From assembly GCA_000155695.1 (NCBI GenBank), contig DS990592.1:2837973-2901972 (forward strand): a stretch of DNA of 64,000 bases, in the 5' to 3' direction. A program made the position numbers and the translations under genes. Positions 1 through 9,010 of this stretch are shown one piece after another; position 1 is the stretch's first letter, and the number at the start of each line of letters is the position of its first letter. Under the pieces are notes generated by a model. It did not search any database. It worked only from the letters and a program-made list of their open reading frames with translations, and was not told where the DNA came from. Origin of the DNA: Verrucomicrobiia bacterium DG1235. GTDB lineage: Bacteria; Verrucomicrobiota; Verrucomicrobiia; Opitutales; Opitutaceae.

Positions 1-184
1 CCACAGCCACTACCAGCATCCCCACAAGAAAGCTAAGACGCCAATCCGCCACCTTAAATCGGAACAAAAGCGCTTTACTCAAGAAGCCGGAAACTCCCAA
101 AGGTGCTCCAATCGAAATCCGCAGGAACACCGCTGCCAACCCAAGCAAAACTCCTCCCACTAGGCCATATACGTAATCTGTCAT
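1..184 (-). CDS. YeeE/YedE-family membrane protein, N-terminal part (cut by window edge)
   Basis: The minus strand starts with ATG at 184 and stays open to the window edge, giving the first 61 residues of a longer protein. The segment is hydrophobic: a first membrane helix with small residues (YGLVGGVLLGLAAVFL), then RISIGAPLGVSGFL, a charged patch (KALLFRFKVADWR) and the start of a second helix. The Gly-rich first helix followed by a conserved 'GAPLGVSG' loop is typical of the YeeE/YedE (TsuA-like) family, proposed to carry thiosulfate or other sulfur species across the inner membrane. These proteins often occur as two half-size genes with about four helices each; which form this is cannot be seen. 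Family placement is from remembered resemblance only. Confidence 0.6.
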   Translation of the reverse strand, partial: MTDYVYGLVGGVLLGLAAVFLRISIGAPLGVSGFLSKALLFRFKVADWRLSFLVGMLVVAV

Positions 185-308
185 TAGCAGCGACCCATAT
201 GCCCCATTGCTCTCCCGTCAACTCCGCAGCAATTCCAGTCTGCAATTGACTGAAACCGACCCTTTCCGAATCTCTCCCGCCGAAAGCGGGCCATCTCAGT
301 CTATGGAA

Positions 309-740
309 CTACTCCTCTTTGATGAGAATGAAAGAAAACGGCATTCCCTCTTCCTGGACTTTGAAATGATCTCCCTCGACCTGAAAACGGGCGATTTCAG
401 GCGTCTCTTTCTCAACCCCGTTTTCCATCGTTGTCGTCAACAAAAGCTCCTCCTCCAACACCTCAAACGTGCCGCCTGCCTCATTGAGCTGCCCCATCAT
501 GTCAGCCTCCACGACGAAGGTGCCGTCCTCCTTGAGAGTCATCTTCAGTTTCAGCTGATTCACTCTGTCCAGCATCACCTCCTGCTGAGTTTCTGTCGCA
601 TTGGCGAAGTCAGGCTGCGCCTTGAACTCCTCCCGCAACGCGTCCGCATCGATATGGTAAACTCCCTCCACTCCGGCAAAAGCCACTACGGAAAGAAAAA
701 GAGAGAGAATCAATAAGCAGAATTTAGAGGGTGTATTCAT
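309..740 (-). CDS. Small exported protein of unknown function
   Basis: A 143-residue protein. I place the start at ATG 740 because it is followed by a good signal peptide (NTPSKFCLLILSLFLSVVAFA, cleavage near residue 22); an in-frame start at 842 would put 34 residues before it. The mature part is acidic, with 'YHIDADALREEF', a Met-rich amphipathic stretch, and two alternating strands: 'MKMTLKEDGTFVVEADM' and 'GGTFEVLEEELLLTTTMENG'. This strand-turn-strand style with 'DGTF' resembles lipocalin-like or META-like small beta domains that measure a property of a protein, but no family is recognised. It is transcribed away from the neighbouring GH5 gene and stands alone. Function unknown; probably periplasmic. 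Confidence 0.6.
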   Translation of the reverse strand: MNTPSKFCLLILSLFLSVVAFAGVEGVYHIDADALREEFKAQPDFANATETQQEVMLDRVNQLKLKMTLKEDGTFVVEADMMGQLNEAGGTFEVLEEELLLTTTMENGVEKETPEIARFQVEGDHFKVQEEGMPFSFILIKEE

Positions 741-914
741 CGAGGTATTACCAGTTGGTTCGAGAATGCGAAATATCGTAATGACCACCTTCAATAGCGA
801 GAAAAAATACCTACCCACACCTTTTTCAGGAACTAGACTCAAGGAAACTCATTTGCTTCTATATCGGTTCACGGCAGAATAAATCCTTCTTTCAAAACCC
901 CAGCCCCCCCATTC

Positions 915-2075
915 ATGACTCACTCCCCTCTCCATCGTCGCGAATTCATTAAAACGACTGCCATCGGCATTGCCGCCGCCGGCTTCGCCTCTAAAGGCTT
1001 CGCCCAAGATCCTCAAACCTCCTCCATGCAATTCTCCCACCAACACCTTCCTCATTGGAAAGGCTTCAACTTTCTGGATTTCTTCAATCCAAACCCAGCC
1101 CGCGCGAAGGCCAAAACCCACGCGGACAGCTTCAAATGGATGCGCGACTGGGGATTCGATTTCGTCAGAGTCCCGATGGCGTATCCATATTATCTGGACA
1201 TCGACTACTCGCGAGACATCACGCCGGACGAGGTCTACAAGATCTCCGAGGAAAAGGTAGCGCAAGTCGACGCCCTCGTGGAAGCCGCCCACAAATACGG
1301 CCTGCACGTCAGCCTAAACCTCCACCGGGCCCCAGGCTACTGCATCAACGCCGGATTCCACGAGCCCTACAACCTCTGGACCGACCAAGACGCCCTCGAC
1401 GCCTTCTGCTTCCATTGGGAAATGTGGGCCAAACGCTACAGCGGCGTATCCAAGGAACTGATAAGCTTTGATCTCGTCAACGAGCCGAGCATGCGGGACG
1501 ATATGAACGACCAGCACGGCAAACGCGACGCCCTCGCGCCGGAAACCTACCACCGCGTCGCCAAGGCCGCCGTCGAGCGCATCCGCAGCGTCGCCCCGAA
1601 GCACCTCGTCGTCGCCGACGGCAACAGCGGCGGACACGTCGCCGTCCCGGAGCTAGCGGATCTCAATATCGCCCAAAGCTGCCGCGGCTACTGGCCCTTC
1701 AACATCTCTCACCACAAAGCCCCATGGGTCTACAAGGATCCCGACGCACTCCCTGCTCCGACCTGGCCGGACGGACCGGAAGCAAACCGCGACGCCCTAA
1801 AAGAATTCTACAAACCTTGGTTCGACCTCAAAAACAGCGGCGTAGGCGTGCACTGCGGCGAATGCGGCTGCTATAACAAAACCCCGCACGACGTTTTTCT
1901 CGGCTGGTTCGAAGACGTGCTAAGCGTCCTCGCAGAAGAAGGCATCGGCTTCGCCCTTTGGGAGATGCACGGCGATTTCGGGATCATGGATTCCAAGCGC
2001 GCCGACGTAGATTACGAGGACTGGTACGGCCACAAGCTCGACCGTAAGCTCCTCACGATGCTGCAAAAAATCTAG
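915..2075 (+). CDS. Glycoside hydrolase family 5 (cellulase-like), exported
   Basis: A 386-residue protein with an N-terminal export signal carrying a Tat-like segment (HRREFIKTTAIGIAAAGFA, residues 7-25). The rest is a TIM-barrel GH5 domain. The probable acid/base is E190 in 'FDLVNEPS', and the probable nucleophile is E316 in 'VGVHCGECGCY'. Other GH5 marks are 'NFLDFF' and 'FDFVRVPMAYPYY' near the N-terminal strands, 'LHVSLNLHRAPGY' (residues 130-142) and 'GFALWEMHGDFGIMD' (345-359). GH5 enzymes cleave beta-1,4-glucans, mannans and related polysaccharides with retention; the substrate cannot be told here. It is monocistronic, between the divergent small exported gene and ppk2. A polysaccharide-degrading role fits a marine Verrucomicrobium. 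Confidence 0.88.
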   Translation: MTHSPLHRREFIKTTAIGIAAAGFASKGFAQDPQTSSMQFSHQHLPHWKGFNFLDFFNPNPARAKAKTHADSFKWMRDWGFDFVRVPMAYPYYLDIDYSRDITPDEVYKISEEKVAQVDALVEAAHKYGLHVSLNLHRAPGYCINAGFHEPYNLWTDQDALDAFCFHWEMWAKRYSGVSKELISFDLVNEPSMRDDMNDQHGKRDALAPETYHRVAKAAVERIRSVAPKHLVVADGNSGGHVAVPELADLNIAQSCRGYWPFNISHHKAPWVYKDPDALPAPTWPDGPEANRDALKEFYKPWFDLKNSGVGVHCGECGCYNKTPHDVFLGWFEDVLSVLAEEGIGFALWEMHGDFGIMDSKRADVDYEDWYGHKLDRKLLTMLQKI

Positions 2076-2174
2076 TCAACCACCCGTTCAGCAAGAAACA
2101 GTTGCGCGCAGCTTCGATGCAGGATTGCCACAAAGGCTTTCGAAACTCCTAATATCGAAAGCCTTCCTAACCGT

Positions 2175-2948
2175 ATGAACGAAACCATCGAGTACCGAGC
2201 CGAACTCAAAAACCTCCAACGCGAGCTCGTCCTCCTCCAACAGCACATCGCAGCCCAGGACAATCGCCTTCTCATCATCTTCGAAGGCCGAGACGCCGCG
2301 GGAAAAGGCGGAGCCATTCGCCACTTCACTCGCCACCTCAATCCCCGGGCCATGCGCGTGCGAGCCCTCCCGAAACCCACCGAAACCGAACTCGGCCAAT
2401 GGTACTTCCAACGTTACTTGCTCGGCCTGCCCAATCCCGGAGAAATCATCTTCTTCGACCGAAGCTGGTACAACCGAGCCGTCGTCGAGCCCGTCATGGG
2501 CTTCTGCTCCACCGAACAGTACGAAGAATTCATGGGCCAAGTAAACGACATCGAAAAGATGCTCATCAACGACGGCATCCAAATCATAAAGTTCTGGTTC
2601 TCCATCAATCGCTCCAACCAGCAAGGCCGCTTCGAAGCCCGCAAGTCAGACGTTCTCAAGCAGTGGAAGCTCAGCACCGTCGACGCCCTCGCCCAAGAGA
2701 AATGGGACGAGTTCACCTTCTACAAAGAGCAAATGTTCGAACGGACCCATACCATAAAATCGCCCTGGGTCATCATCAACGGCAACAACAAGGAGCAAGC
2801 CCGACTCGAATCCATTCGCTACGTCCTCTCCCAGTGCGAATACGACCGCAAAGGCGAAATCGGCGTTTCCCTCAAGCCCGCCCCGAAAATCGTCAAGCAC
2901 TACGATCTCGCCTACCTCGAAGCCAAACGTGCCTCCGACAAACTCTAA
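2175..2948 (+). CDS. ppk2: Polyphosphate kinase 2 (PPK2 family)
   Basis: A 257-residue single-domain PPK2, the usual size for a one-domain member. It has the P-loop 'FEGRDAAGKGGAI' (residues 36-48; K44), the lid segment 'RALPKPTETELGQWYFQRY' (63-81) and the Walker B-like 'FFDRSWYNRAVVEPVMGF' (93-110; D95, R96). PPK2 enzymes transfer phosphate between polyphosphate and nucleotides, mostly making NTP or NDP from polyphosphate. The sequence from 'IEYRAELKNLQRELVLLQQHI' onward fits the class that phosphorylates nucleoside diphosphates, but class cannot be fixed from reading. No strong Shine-Dalgarno sequence precedes ATG 2175. It is cytoplasmic and monocistronic; a REP-like element follows the stop codon. 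Confidence 0.92.
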   Translation: MNETIEYRAELKNLQRELVLLQQHIAAQDNRLLIIFEGRDAAGKGGAIRHFTRHLNPRAMRVRALPKPTETELGQWYFQRYLLGLPNPGEIIFFDRSWYNRAVVEPVMGFCSTEQYEEFMGQVNDIEKMLINDGIQIIKFWFSINRSNQQGRFEARKSDVLKQWKLSTVDALAQEKWDEFTFYKEQMFERTHTIKSPWVIINGNNKEQARLESIRYVLSQCEYDRKGEIGVSLKPAPKIVKHYDLAYLEAKRASDKL

Positions 2949-2977
2949 AAAACGCTTCGTTCCACCTTCAAAAATCC

Positions 2978-3002
2978 TTGTGGGAGCTCACTTTTCACGC
3001 GA
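2978..3002 (+). repeat. REP-like element, single half
   Basis: Directly after ppk2 the sequence TTGTGGGAGCTCACTTTTC followed by ACGCGA has the layout of a REP half: a GTGGGAGC head, a short pyrimidine-rich middle and a CGCGA tail. Similar units lie at 44835-44860 and 56185-56241. It sits between the ends of two convergent genes, the normal place for REPs. The stem inside this copy is poor, so it may be decayed. Confidence 0.4.
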
Positions 3003-3005
3003 TTT

Positions 3006-4022
3006 CTAGCGAGACAAGACGTCCGCAAGACTCAGGCCATGCCGCCGCGTCAGCTCCTCGTCAATCATGCGAAGCTGCTTCCCCGGATTAAAAAACGCCT
3101 CCGACCAGCCGTAGCCGGAACACGCCGTATCCGCTATCCAACGACCCTTCGCATCCCGTCCCCACCACTCGCGATACGACGCTTCCGCCTCGGGGCAGAT
3201 GTGCATTTCGGGCTCGCTGAAATGCGGCGAATAATAGTAGTCGGGCTTCAAGGCGTTCAACAATGTCTCGAAACAATGAATACGCACCGGAATGTCCTGC
3301 CGAGCAAAGGCAGCAATTCGCGCCAACCCGTAAACCGCCGCCAGAGGAGCCACCAGTTCGACCCGCTCGAGATTCGGAAACCGCTTCGCAATCTCGTCCA
3401 CCAAGCCAATGATTACCGTGCCGCTCGCCACACTATCCCCTATCACCGCCACCTTCACCGCCGCCCGTTCCTCCGGGCTCAGATCCGCATCCTTGAAAAC
3501 CGTAAGCTCCATCCGCCGTCCAAGATCCGGCACCGACGCGTCCGCCACATGGTGCGCGTCCGCCACGATCTCATCACAAAGATAGCCGCTCGCCCCGAGC
3601 ACCGCTTCGCCCAGCCCATACTTCATGCCCTCCCGCAAAACCGGAAACACAGCCACCTCGCCCGCCCCGTAACTATCAAAAAGCCCAGCAAAAGCCGGCG
3701 AACGCATGCAGTCCGCCACGCCTTCCATCACAAGTCGCGTCCGCTCCGCCCCCAACACTAGCTGCCCGGGCAATACCGCTTGATCTTCCTCTGTATCCAA
3801 AATCTCACGCAACGCTCCTTTCGCCGAAACCTTTCCAAGGTAAATAAAAGCCTCCGTCGCCGCGCTATGCGTCACGCTCAGCTCCACCTGCCGCTTCCCC
3901 TTCACAGACACATATCCGCCGCGGTACGTCAAAGCCCCCGGCTCCACCGGCTCAAGTTCGACGACTCCCTCTAGCTCCACTCCTGTTCCCAAGGGATAGC
4001 GATAAGCATAGGTAAATGACAT
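3006..4022 (-). CDS. Phosphoribosyltransferase-like protein of unknown substrate
   Basis: A 338-residue protein with no signal peptide. The central half resembles the type I phosphoribosyltransferase fold: 'VAVFPVLREGMKYGLGEAV' is like the hood-side 'LRAG' strand and loop of uracil PRTases, and 'VAVIGDSVASGTVIIGLVDEI' is like the PRPP-binding loop (acidic residue then SGT), followed by 'NLERVELVAPLAAVYGLARI', which resembles the 'KRIKLVCLVAAPEGI' strand of uracil PRTases. The first 90 residues (beta-rich) and the last 70 residues (with 'ADTACSGYGWSEAFFNPG') match nothing I know. The loop has one acidic residue where most PRTases have two, so it may be catalytically altered. It lies convergent to ppk2 and is not in an operon. 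Confidence 0.5.
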   Translation of the reverse strand: MSFTYAYRYPLGTGVELEGVVELEPVEPGALTYRGGYVSVKGKRQVELSVTHSAATEAFIYLGKVSAKGALREILDTEEDQAVLPGQLVLGAERTRLVMEGVADCMRSPAFAGLFDSYGAGEVAVFPVLREGMKYGLGEAVLGASGYLCDEIVADAHHVADASVPDLGRRMELTVFKDADLSPEERAAVKVAVIGDSVASGTVIIGLVDEIAKRFPNLERVELVAPLAAVYGLARIAAFARQDIPVRIHCFETLLNALKPDYYYSPHFSEPEMHICPEAEASYREWWGRDAKGRWIADTACSGYGWSEAFFNPGKQLRMIDEELTRRHGLSLADVLSR

Positions 4023-4100
4023 GCCGTCACTCCGTGGTATTTCAGCATCCGAGACAAGCTTTGCTTGGCCTCCCCGAACTTTATCCCTAAACCCACACCT

Positions 4101-5462
4101 ATGAAGCTAGAAAAGCTCCCCATCCTCCCCCTCACACTCCTCGCCGCGCCATTCGCGCTCTTCGCCCAAACCCTCCAGATCGATCCCAGCTTCTACCCCA
4201 TCATCGAAGCAATCAGTCCCGACCGACTCGAGGCCGACGTGCAAACCCTCGCCAACTTCGGCACCCGCCACACGATGTCCGAAACCGACTCCGACACCCG
4301 AGGCATCGGAGCCGCCCGACGCTGGATCAAGGCCGAGTTCGAAGCCATCTCCGCCGACCACGACAACGCCTACGAAGTCCACGAGCAACGAACGCTCGTC
4401 ACCGCCGACCCCGACTCTCGCATCGATCGCGATACCGAAATCGTCAACATCTACGCCATCAAACGCGGCTCCGTGTATCCAAATCGCTATATCATCATGA
4501 GTGGCGACATCGACTCGCGAGTCAGCGACGTAATGAACTACACTGACGACTCCCCCGGCGCCAACGACAACGCCACCGGCATGGCCGCAGCCATCGAGCT
4601 CGCCCGCGTCCTCGCCGACCGTGACTTCCCATGCAGTATACTCCTCGCCGGCCTATCCGGAGAAGAACAAGGCCTATTCGGAGGCAAGCACCTCGCCGAA
4701 AAAGCCAAGTCGGAAGGCTGGGAAATTATCGGAGTCCTCAACAACGACATGATCGGCAACATCGAAGGCATCGACGGCGTCATCGACAACCGCAGCTTCC
4801 GCATCTTCTCCGAACCCTACTACTCCAACACCACCGAACGCGAGTTCCAGCTCAAGCGCTTCTACGGCGGCGAAAACGACGGAGAGTCCCGCCAGCTCGC
4901 CCGCTACGTGCACGCCACCACCCAAGCCTACCTCCCCGAGCTCAAGCCCATGCTCATCTACCGACTCGACCGCTTCGGACGCGGAGGACACCACCGCCCC
5001 TTCAACGAAGCAGGATTCCCCGGTATCCGCATCATGGAGACGCACGAAAACTACAATCGGCAGCATCAGGACCTCCGAATCGAAAACGGCATAACCTACG
5101 GAGATACCATCGACGGAGTCGACTTCGACTACTGCGCCAAGCTCACCGCCGTCAACGCCATCGCCCTCGCCGCGCTCGCCAGCGCTCCCCTAGCCCCCGC
5201 CAACGTCCAGATCGGCGGTATCGTCCAAGCGGATACAACCCTGAGATGGCAAGCCAAGGACGATCCCCACATCGCCGGCTACAAGGTCTACTGGCGAGAC
5301 ACGACCTCCCCTATCTGGCAATACGCCCGCCTCGTCGGGAAAACCGACAGCCACACCTTGAAAGGCATCGTTATCGACAACTACCTCTTCGGCGTATCCG
5401 CCATTGGAAGCGACGGACACGAAAGCGTCGTGACCTACCCCAGCAGTATTATTCGCGATTAA
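4101..5462 (+). CDS. M28-family metallopeptidase with C-terminal Fn3-like domain, exported
   Basis: A 453-residue protein starting at ATG 4101, chosen because a signal peptide follows (LPILPLTLLAAPFALFAQ). The zinc aminopeptidase core spans about residues 40-355. Visible metal-site motifs are 'SPGANDNATGMAAAIELAR' (D156), 'AGLSGEEQGLFGG' (E188/E189) and 'NNDMIGN' (D216), with a late His near 'ETHENYNRQHQ' (315-322). The first ligand is odd: most M28 enzymes have 'H-x-D', here the strand reads 'IIMSGDIDSR', with D136 where His is expected. Residues 362-453 form a fibronectin-III-like domain ('ANVQIGGIVQADTTLRWQ', 'IAGYKVYWRD'). It probably trims peptides in the periplasm or outside the cell. 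Monocistronic. Confidence 0.85.
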   Translation: MKLEKLPILPLTLLAAPFALFAQTLQIDPSFYPIIEAISPDRLEADVQTLANFGTRHTMSETDSDTRGIGAARRWIKAEFEAISADHDNAYEVHEQRTLVTADPDSRIDRDTEIVNIYAIKRGSVYPNRYIIMSGDIDSRVSDVMNYTDDSPGANDNATGMAAAIELARVLADRDFPCSILLAGLSGEEQGLFGGKHLAEKAKSEGWEIIGVLNNDMIGNIEGIDGVIDNRSFRIFSEPYYSNTTEREFQLKRFYGGENDGESRQLARYVHATTQAYLPELKPMLIYRLDRFGRGGHHRPFNEAGFPGIRIMETHENYNRQHQDLRIENGITYGDTIDGVDFDYCAKLTAVNAIALAALASAPLAPANVQIGGIVQADTTLRWQAKDDPHIAGYKVYWRDTTSPIWQYARLVGKTDSHTLKGIVIDNYLFGVSAIGSDGHESVVTYPSSIIRD

Positions 5463-5565
5463 ACCGCGCGATTTCTACTGCAACAAGCTCCTCTATTTGT
5501 AATCGAGCAAATCTTAGCCTAAACTCCCCTCAGCCGTTTGCTGCTCCAAACGAACCGCTCGTCGA

Positions 5566-8500
5566 ATGTCATCAAATCGCCCAAATCTACGTTCACTGAC
5601 AAGTATTCTGCCGCTTCTGACAGTCTGCTTGCTCTCATCAAATTCTCACAGTCAGACAGACGATTTTCAGGCCGCGGAAAACCTCACCGGTACCCCCAGC
5701 TACACCCTTTACGAACCAGAAGAGCTCGGCGCCAAGGGCCGCATCAACGACATCGCCATTGACCCGCTCGGTCGCCTCGTCGCCGCCTCAAACGGAAACC
5801 TCATCGTCTTCGACGGAAACAGCTGGCTGGTCTATCGCAGCTCTAGCCCCGACCCAAACGACACGCCAGTCATCTATTCAGTCGTGCTCGGAATAGACGA
5901 CAGACTCTATTGCTCAACGAATACCGGAGTACACCGAGTAAGCCTCTCCGCGGATTGGAAGTACGAGCTACATGAGATACCCCTCGAAGCGAACATCGAT
6001 CACTACACACTACACGCCTTTCGAAATTCCTTCGCCAGCGGGCGCTACCTTTACTTCTACGGCCAAAGCGATATTGGCCGCTTCGACACCCTCGCCCAAC
6101 GCTTCGAGATCCTCACACAAAGTATCGGAATGATCATCGCGAGCGCCGCGGTCCACGACCAGCGACTCTACGCTTTCGGCGTAGATGGAAAAGTCCTTCT
6201 ACACATAAGCAAACGCGACTGGATCAATGTCGAAGGGCAAACCAACCACGCCTTTGACGAAGGCATTCGCACCGCAACGAACTGGCCAGGCAAAGCCCTC
6301 TTCGCCGGACCAGACTTTTCCGGAATCTTTCGCCTCGTCGATAAGACGCTCAAACCCTGGCCGAGCGAAATAAACGAGATGGACAGCCACCGCGTACTCG
6401 CACTCGAGCCTCTTTCGCAAGACCTCATCGCCGCATCGATCGACACCAAGGGTATCTTCACGCTCGACGAACAAGGCGAGGTCGTTGAGTTCCTAAGTCG
6501 CGAGCTCGACTACCGACTCGGCAAAATCCGCAAGCTCCTCCACGCAGGAAACGGCACCGTCTGGGGGATCGGAGAACGCTACATCGTCAGAGTCGACTTC
6601 AACCAGCCACTATCAGACTTCGCTATCATGGCGCCCTACTCGGTCACCTTTCCGCGAGTCTTCTGGTACAAAGGAGCACTCCACATTTGCTCAGACGAGA
6701 AAATAGTCAGAGCCGAAAGATTCAAAGGCGGAGCCCTCAAGGGCTACACGCCACTCGCCCCCCATATAGACGGCGTATTCAACGCGCTTCCAGTCGATCA
6801 AGGCATCCTCATCACCTCCACCTCAGGAATATTCCTTCTGAAAGACGACGGTACGACCGAACGAGCACACGAAAGCAGCCAAACCACCTTTCTTAAACAA
6901 CACCCCGAACATACCGACCTCGTACTCGCCGCCGGAGCCGACCAGTACCGCGTACTCAAACTCCAAAACGGAAGCTGGAAGCCTACAGGCGTATCGGCTC
7001 CATCCCCGGGCAGCACCTTCTTCGGCGTAGATGACAGAAACGGAAACACCTGGCTCGAAAACGGACCCGGTAAAGTCTCCAGAGTCACCTTCTCCCACGA
7101 TTCCATCGACATAAGAACCTACGAGCTCGGCGAGCATTTCGCCGGGACTTGGGTCAATATCTGGCAATACAATGAGCGCCTAGTCTTCACCAGCGGCAAG
7201 GACAACTACTTCGTAGAGTGGAACGAAGACACCGACAGCTTCGACCCTATTCCCGAGAGAGCGCTCAAAAACATCCATAACAAATACACCGGAATTACCC
7301 GCCCCGCAGTCGATTCCTTCGGCAACATCTGGATACCCGCCCACTCGATACACCCAGTACTGAGAAAGCAACGCGACGATCAGTATATTCTGGATACAAA
7401 ACCCCTGAACTCCATTCAAAACGACAACCTTATGCACGCCATACCCGGGGAAGACGGCATCATGTGGTTCGTCGGCGAAAGTTCCATCTTCCGCTACGAT
7501 CCAAGAAAAGACCAGTCCGAGTCGCCGCTCCCACCCACTCAGATTCACCAACTCGAGCTCGTCAAAAGCCAATCCATATCAGATCTAGCCAGCCAAGCCT
7601 CTCTGGAGTCTCCCATCAAAATCAAACACGCAGAAAACAGCGTGCGGCTGCACTTCACCACCTCCACCATCCACGTAAAGGAGACTCTCTGGCACGAGTA
7701 TCGAATTTCTGGTTACATCGACGAGTGGACCGCTGCTCCCAGCTCTCACAGCCTCGAGTTCGACAATCTCTACGAAGGCGACTACCTCGTGCAAGTACGA
7801 GCCGTATCGGATAACGGGCGCTACGGGAAAGAGGCGCTCGCCCAATTCACAATCCTGCCGCCCCTCTACCGCTCCTACTGGGCGATCGCTCTCTACATAG
7901 TCGGAGGAACCCTCTTGATCGCCTTCATCGCCATCGCTACCCGAAGACTCTCCGAGGCGAAAAACCTGCACCTGCAACAGCTCGTCAAACTGCGCACCAG
8001 AGAACTCGGCATGGCCAACGACGAGCTTCAGCAACTCGTCAGCCGCGCCGAGTCCGCCACCGCCGCTAAAAGCTCCTTCCTCGCAAACGTCAGCCACGAA
8101 ATGCGAACCCCGCTCAACCAGATTCTCGGACCCGCCGCCCTCCTCCTCAGCGACGAGCAAGACCCAGACGACAAGGAAATGCTCGCCTCCATCAACCACG
8201 CCGCAGAACGCATGCTCCAAATGGTGGAAAAACTCACCGCATTCTCCGAAAACGCCAGCGGCTCCGCGCAGCTCGAAGCCAACACCTTCGACATCTACTC
8301 GCTCGTCGACGACCTCTACCAAAAGTACAAGCCCGAAGCCGACGAACGTCGAATCGACCTCACCAAACACATCGATCTAAAACTCGGCCACTATTGGTCG
8401 GGCGACATCCGCCGCATCCGCCAAGCCCTAAACATCCTTCTCGAAAACGCATTCAAATTCACCCATAGCGGAAGCATAGGCCTCGAAGCCTCCCTCTCAG

Positions 8501-8796
8501 ACTCCTCCAAGAACTACAGCAAAGTTAAGTTCGAAGTGTCCGACACCGGCATCGGCATCAACGCCAAAATGCGAGACAAGATCTTCGAACCCTTCAGCCA
8601 ACTACCCTCCGCGCACAAGGCGAAAAACGAAGGCACCGGCATCGGCCTCGCCCTCTGTCGCCAAACAGTGGCCGCACTCAACGGAGAGGTCGAAGTCGAA
8701 AGCATCGAAGGCCTAGGCACCGTCTTTAGAGTCATCGTGCCGCTCAACTCCAAGCTCGCGAGCCAAAGCGACGAAACCCCGGAGAAAGCAGTCTGA
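5566..8796 (+). CDS. Sensor histidine kinase with periplasmic beta-propeller (Reg_prop/Y_Y_Y), no receiver domain
   Basis: A 1076-residue protein. A signal/anchor at the N-terminus is followed by a long propeller-like periplasmic region (about 45-690) with repeats such as 'NDIAIDPLGRLVAASNGNLIVFD' and 'DGIMWFVGESSIFRYD', a Y_Y_Y domain (about 690-765, 'WHEYRISGYIDEW'), one membrane helix (about 771-795), a short coiled coil, HisKA with the phospho-acceptor H844 in 'SFLANVSHEMRTPLNQ', and HATPase_c with 'ENAFKFTH', 'DTGIGI' and 'GTGIGLALCRQ'. Such sensors in Bacteroidetes and Verrucomicrobia usually detect polysaccharide fragments and carry a C-terminal receiver and AraC domain; both are missing here, and no response regulator is adjacent. 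It precedes the haloperoxidase fusion gene by 214 bases. Confidence 0.88.
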   Translation: MSSNRPNLRSLTSILPLLTVCLLSSNSHSQTDDFQAAENLTGTPSYTLYEPEELGAKGRINDIAIDPLGRLVAASNGNLIVFDGNSWLVYRSSSPDPNDTPVIYSVVLGIDDRLYCSTNTGVHRVSLSADWKYELHEIPLEANIDHYTLHAFRNSFASGRYLYFYGQSDIGRFDTLAQRFEILTQSIGMIIASAAVHDQRLYAFGVDGKVLLHISKRDWINVEGQTNHAFDEGIRTATNWPGKALFAGPDFSGIFRLVDKTLKPWPSEINEMDSHRVLALEPLSQDLIAASIDTKGIFTLDEQGEVVEFLSRELDYRLGKIRKLLHAGNGTVWGIGERYIVRVDFNQPLSDFAIMAPYSVTFPRVFWYKGALHICSDEKIVRAERFKGGALKGYTPLAPHIDGVFNALPVDQGILITSTSGIFLLKDDGTTERAHESSQTTFLKQHPEHTDLVLAAGADQYRVLKLQNGSWKPTGVSAPSPGSTFFGVDDRNGNTWLENGPGKVSRVTFSHDSIDIRTYELGEHFAGTWVNIWQYNERLVFTSGKDNYFVEWNEDTDSFDPIPERALKNIHNKYTGITRPAVDSFGNIWIPAHSIHPVLRKQRDDQYILDTKPLNSIQNDNLMHAIPGEDGIMWFVGESSIFRYDPRKDQSESPLPPTQIHQLELVKSQSISDLASQASLESPIKIKHAENSVRLHFTTSTIHVKETLWHEYRISGYIDEWTAAPSSHSLEFDNLYEGDYLVQVRAVSDNGRYGKEALAQFTILPPLYRSYWAIALYIVGGTLLIAFIAIATRRLSEAKNLHLQQLVKLRTRELGMANDELQQLVSRAESATAAKSSFLANVSHEMRTPLNQILGPAALLLSDEQDPDDKEMLASINHAAERMLQMVEKLTAFSENASGSAQLEANTFDIYSLVDDLYQKYKPEADERRIDLTKHIDLKLGHYWSGDIRRIRQALNILLENAFKFTHSGSIGLEASLSDSSKNYSKVKFEVSDTGIGINAKMRDKIFEPFSQLPSAHKAKNEGTGIGLALCRQTVAALNGEVEVESIEGLGTVFRVIVPLNSKLASQSDETPEKAV

Positions 8797-8847
8797 AAGT
8801 CCAGATCCGAGAAAAACGCCCCATTTCCACCAATCGGATCTGCGCCT

Positions 8848-8858
8848 CTACCTAATAC
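8848..8858 (+). promoter_or_regulatory. Shared leader motif CTACCTAATAC, copy 1
   Basis: This 11-mer lies 152 bases before the start of the haloperoxidase fusion gene. The identical 11-mer occurs at 13817-13827, before the hybrid histidine kinase. Two exact copies in two leader regions suggest a promoter element or regulator site, but this rests on pattern alone. Confidence 0.25.
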
Positions 8859-9010
8859 CTTTCCTGTACCTGTCTCGATGGAGATAGATCTACGTTGACG
8901 CCCCCATACGGACACGATGATTTCAAATCCACTTAAGACAAACTCATCGAATCTCCGATTCACCTACCGCCCGGAGAGCGCATTTAGCCTCAGACAGCAT
9001 CACTCCCCGG

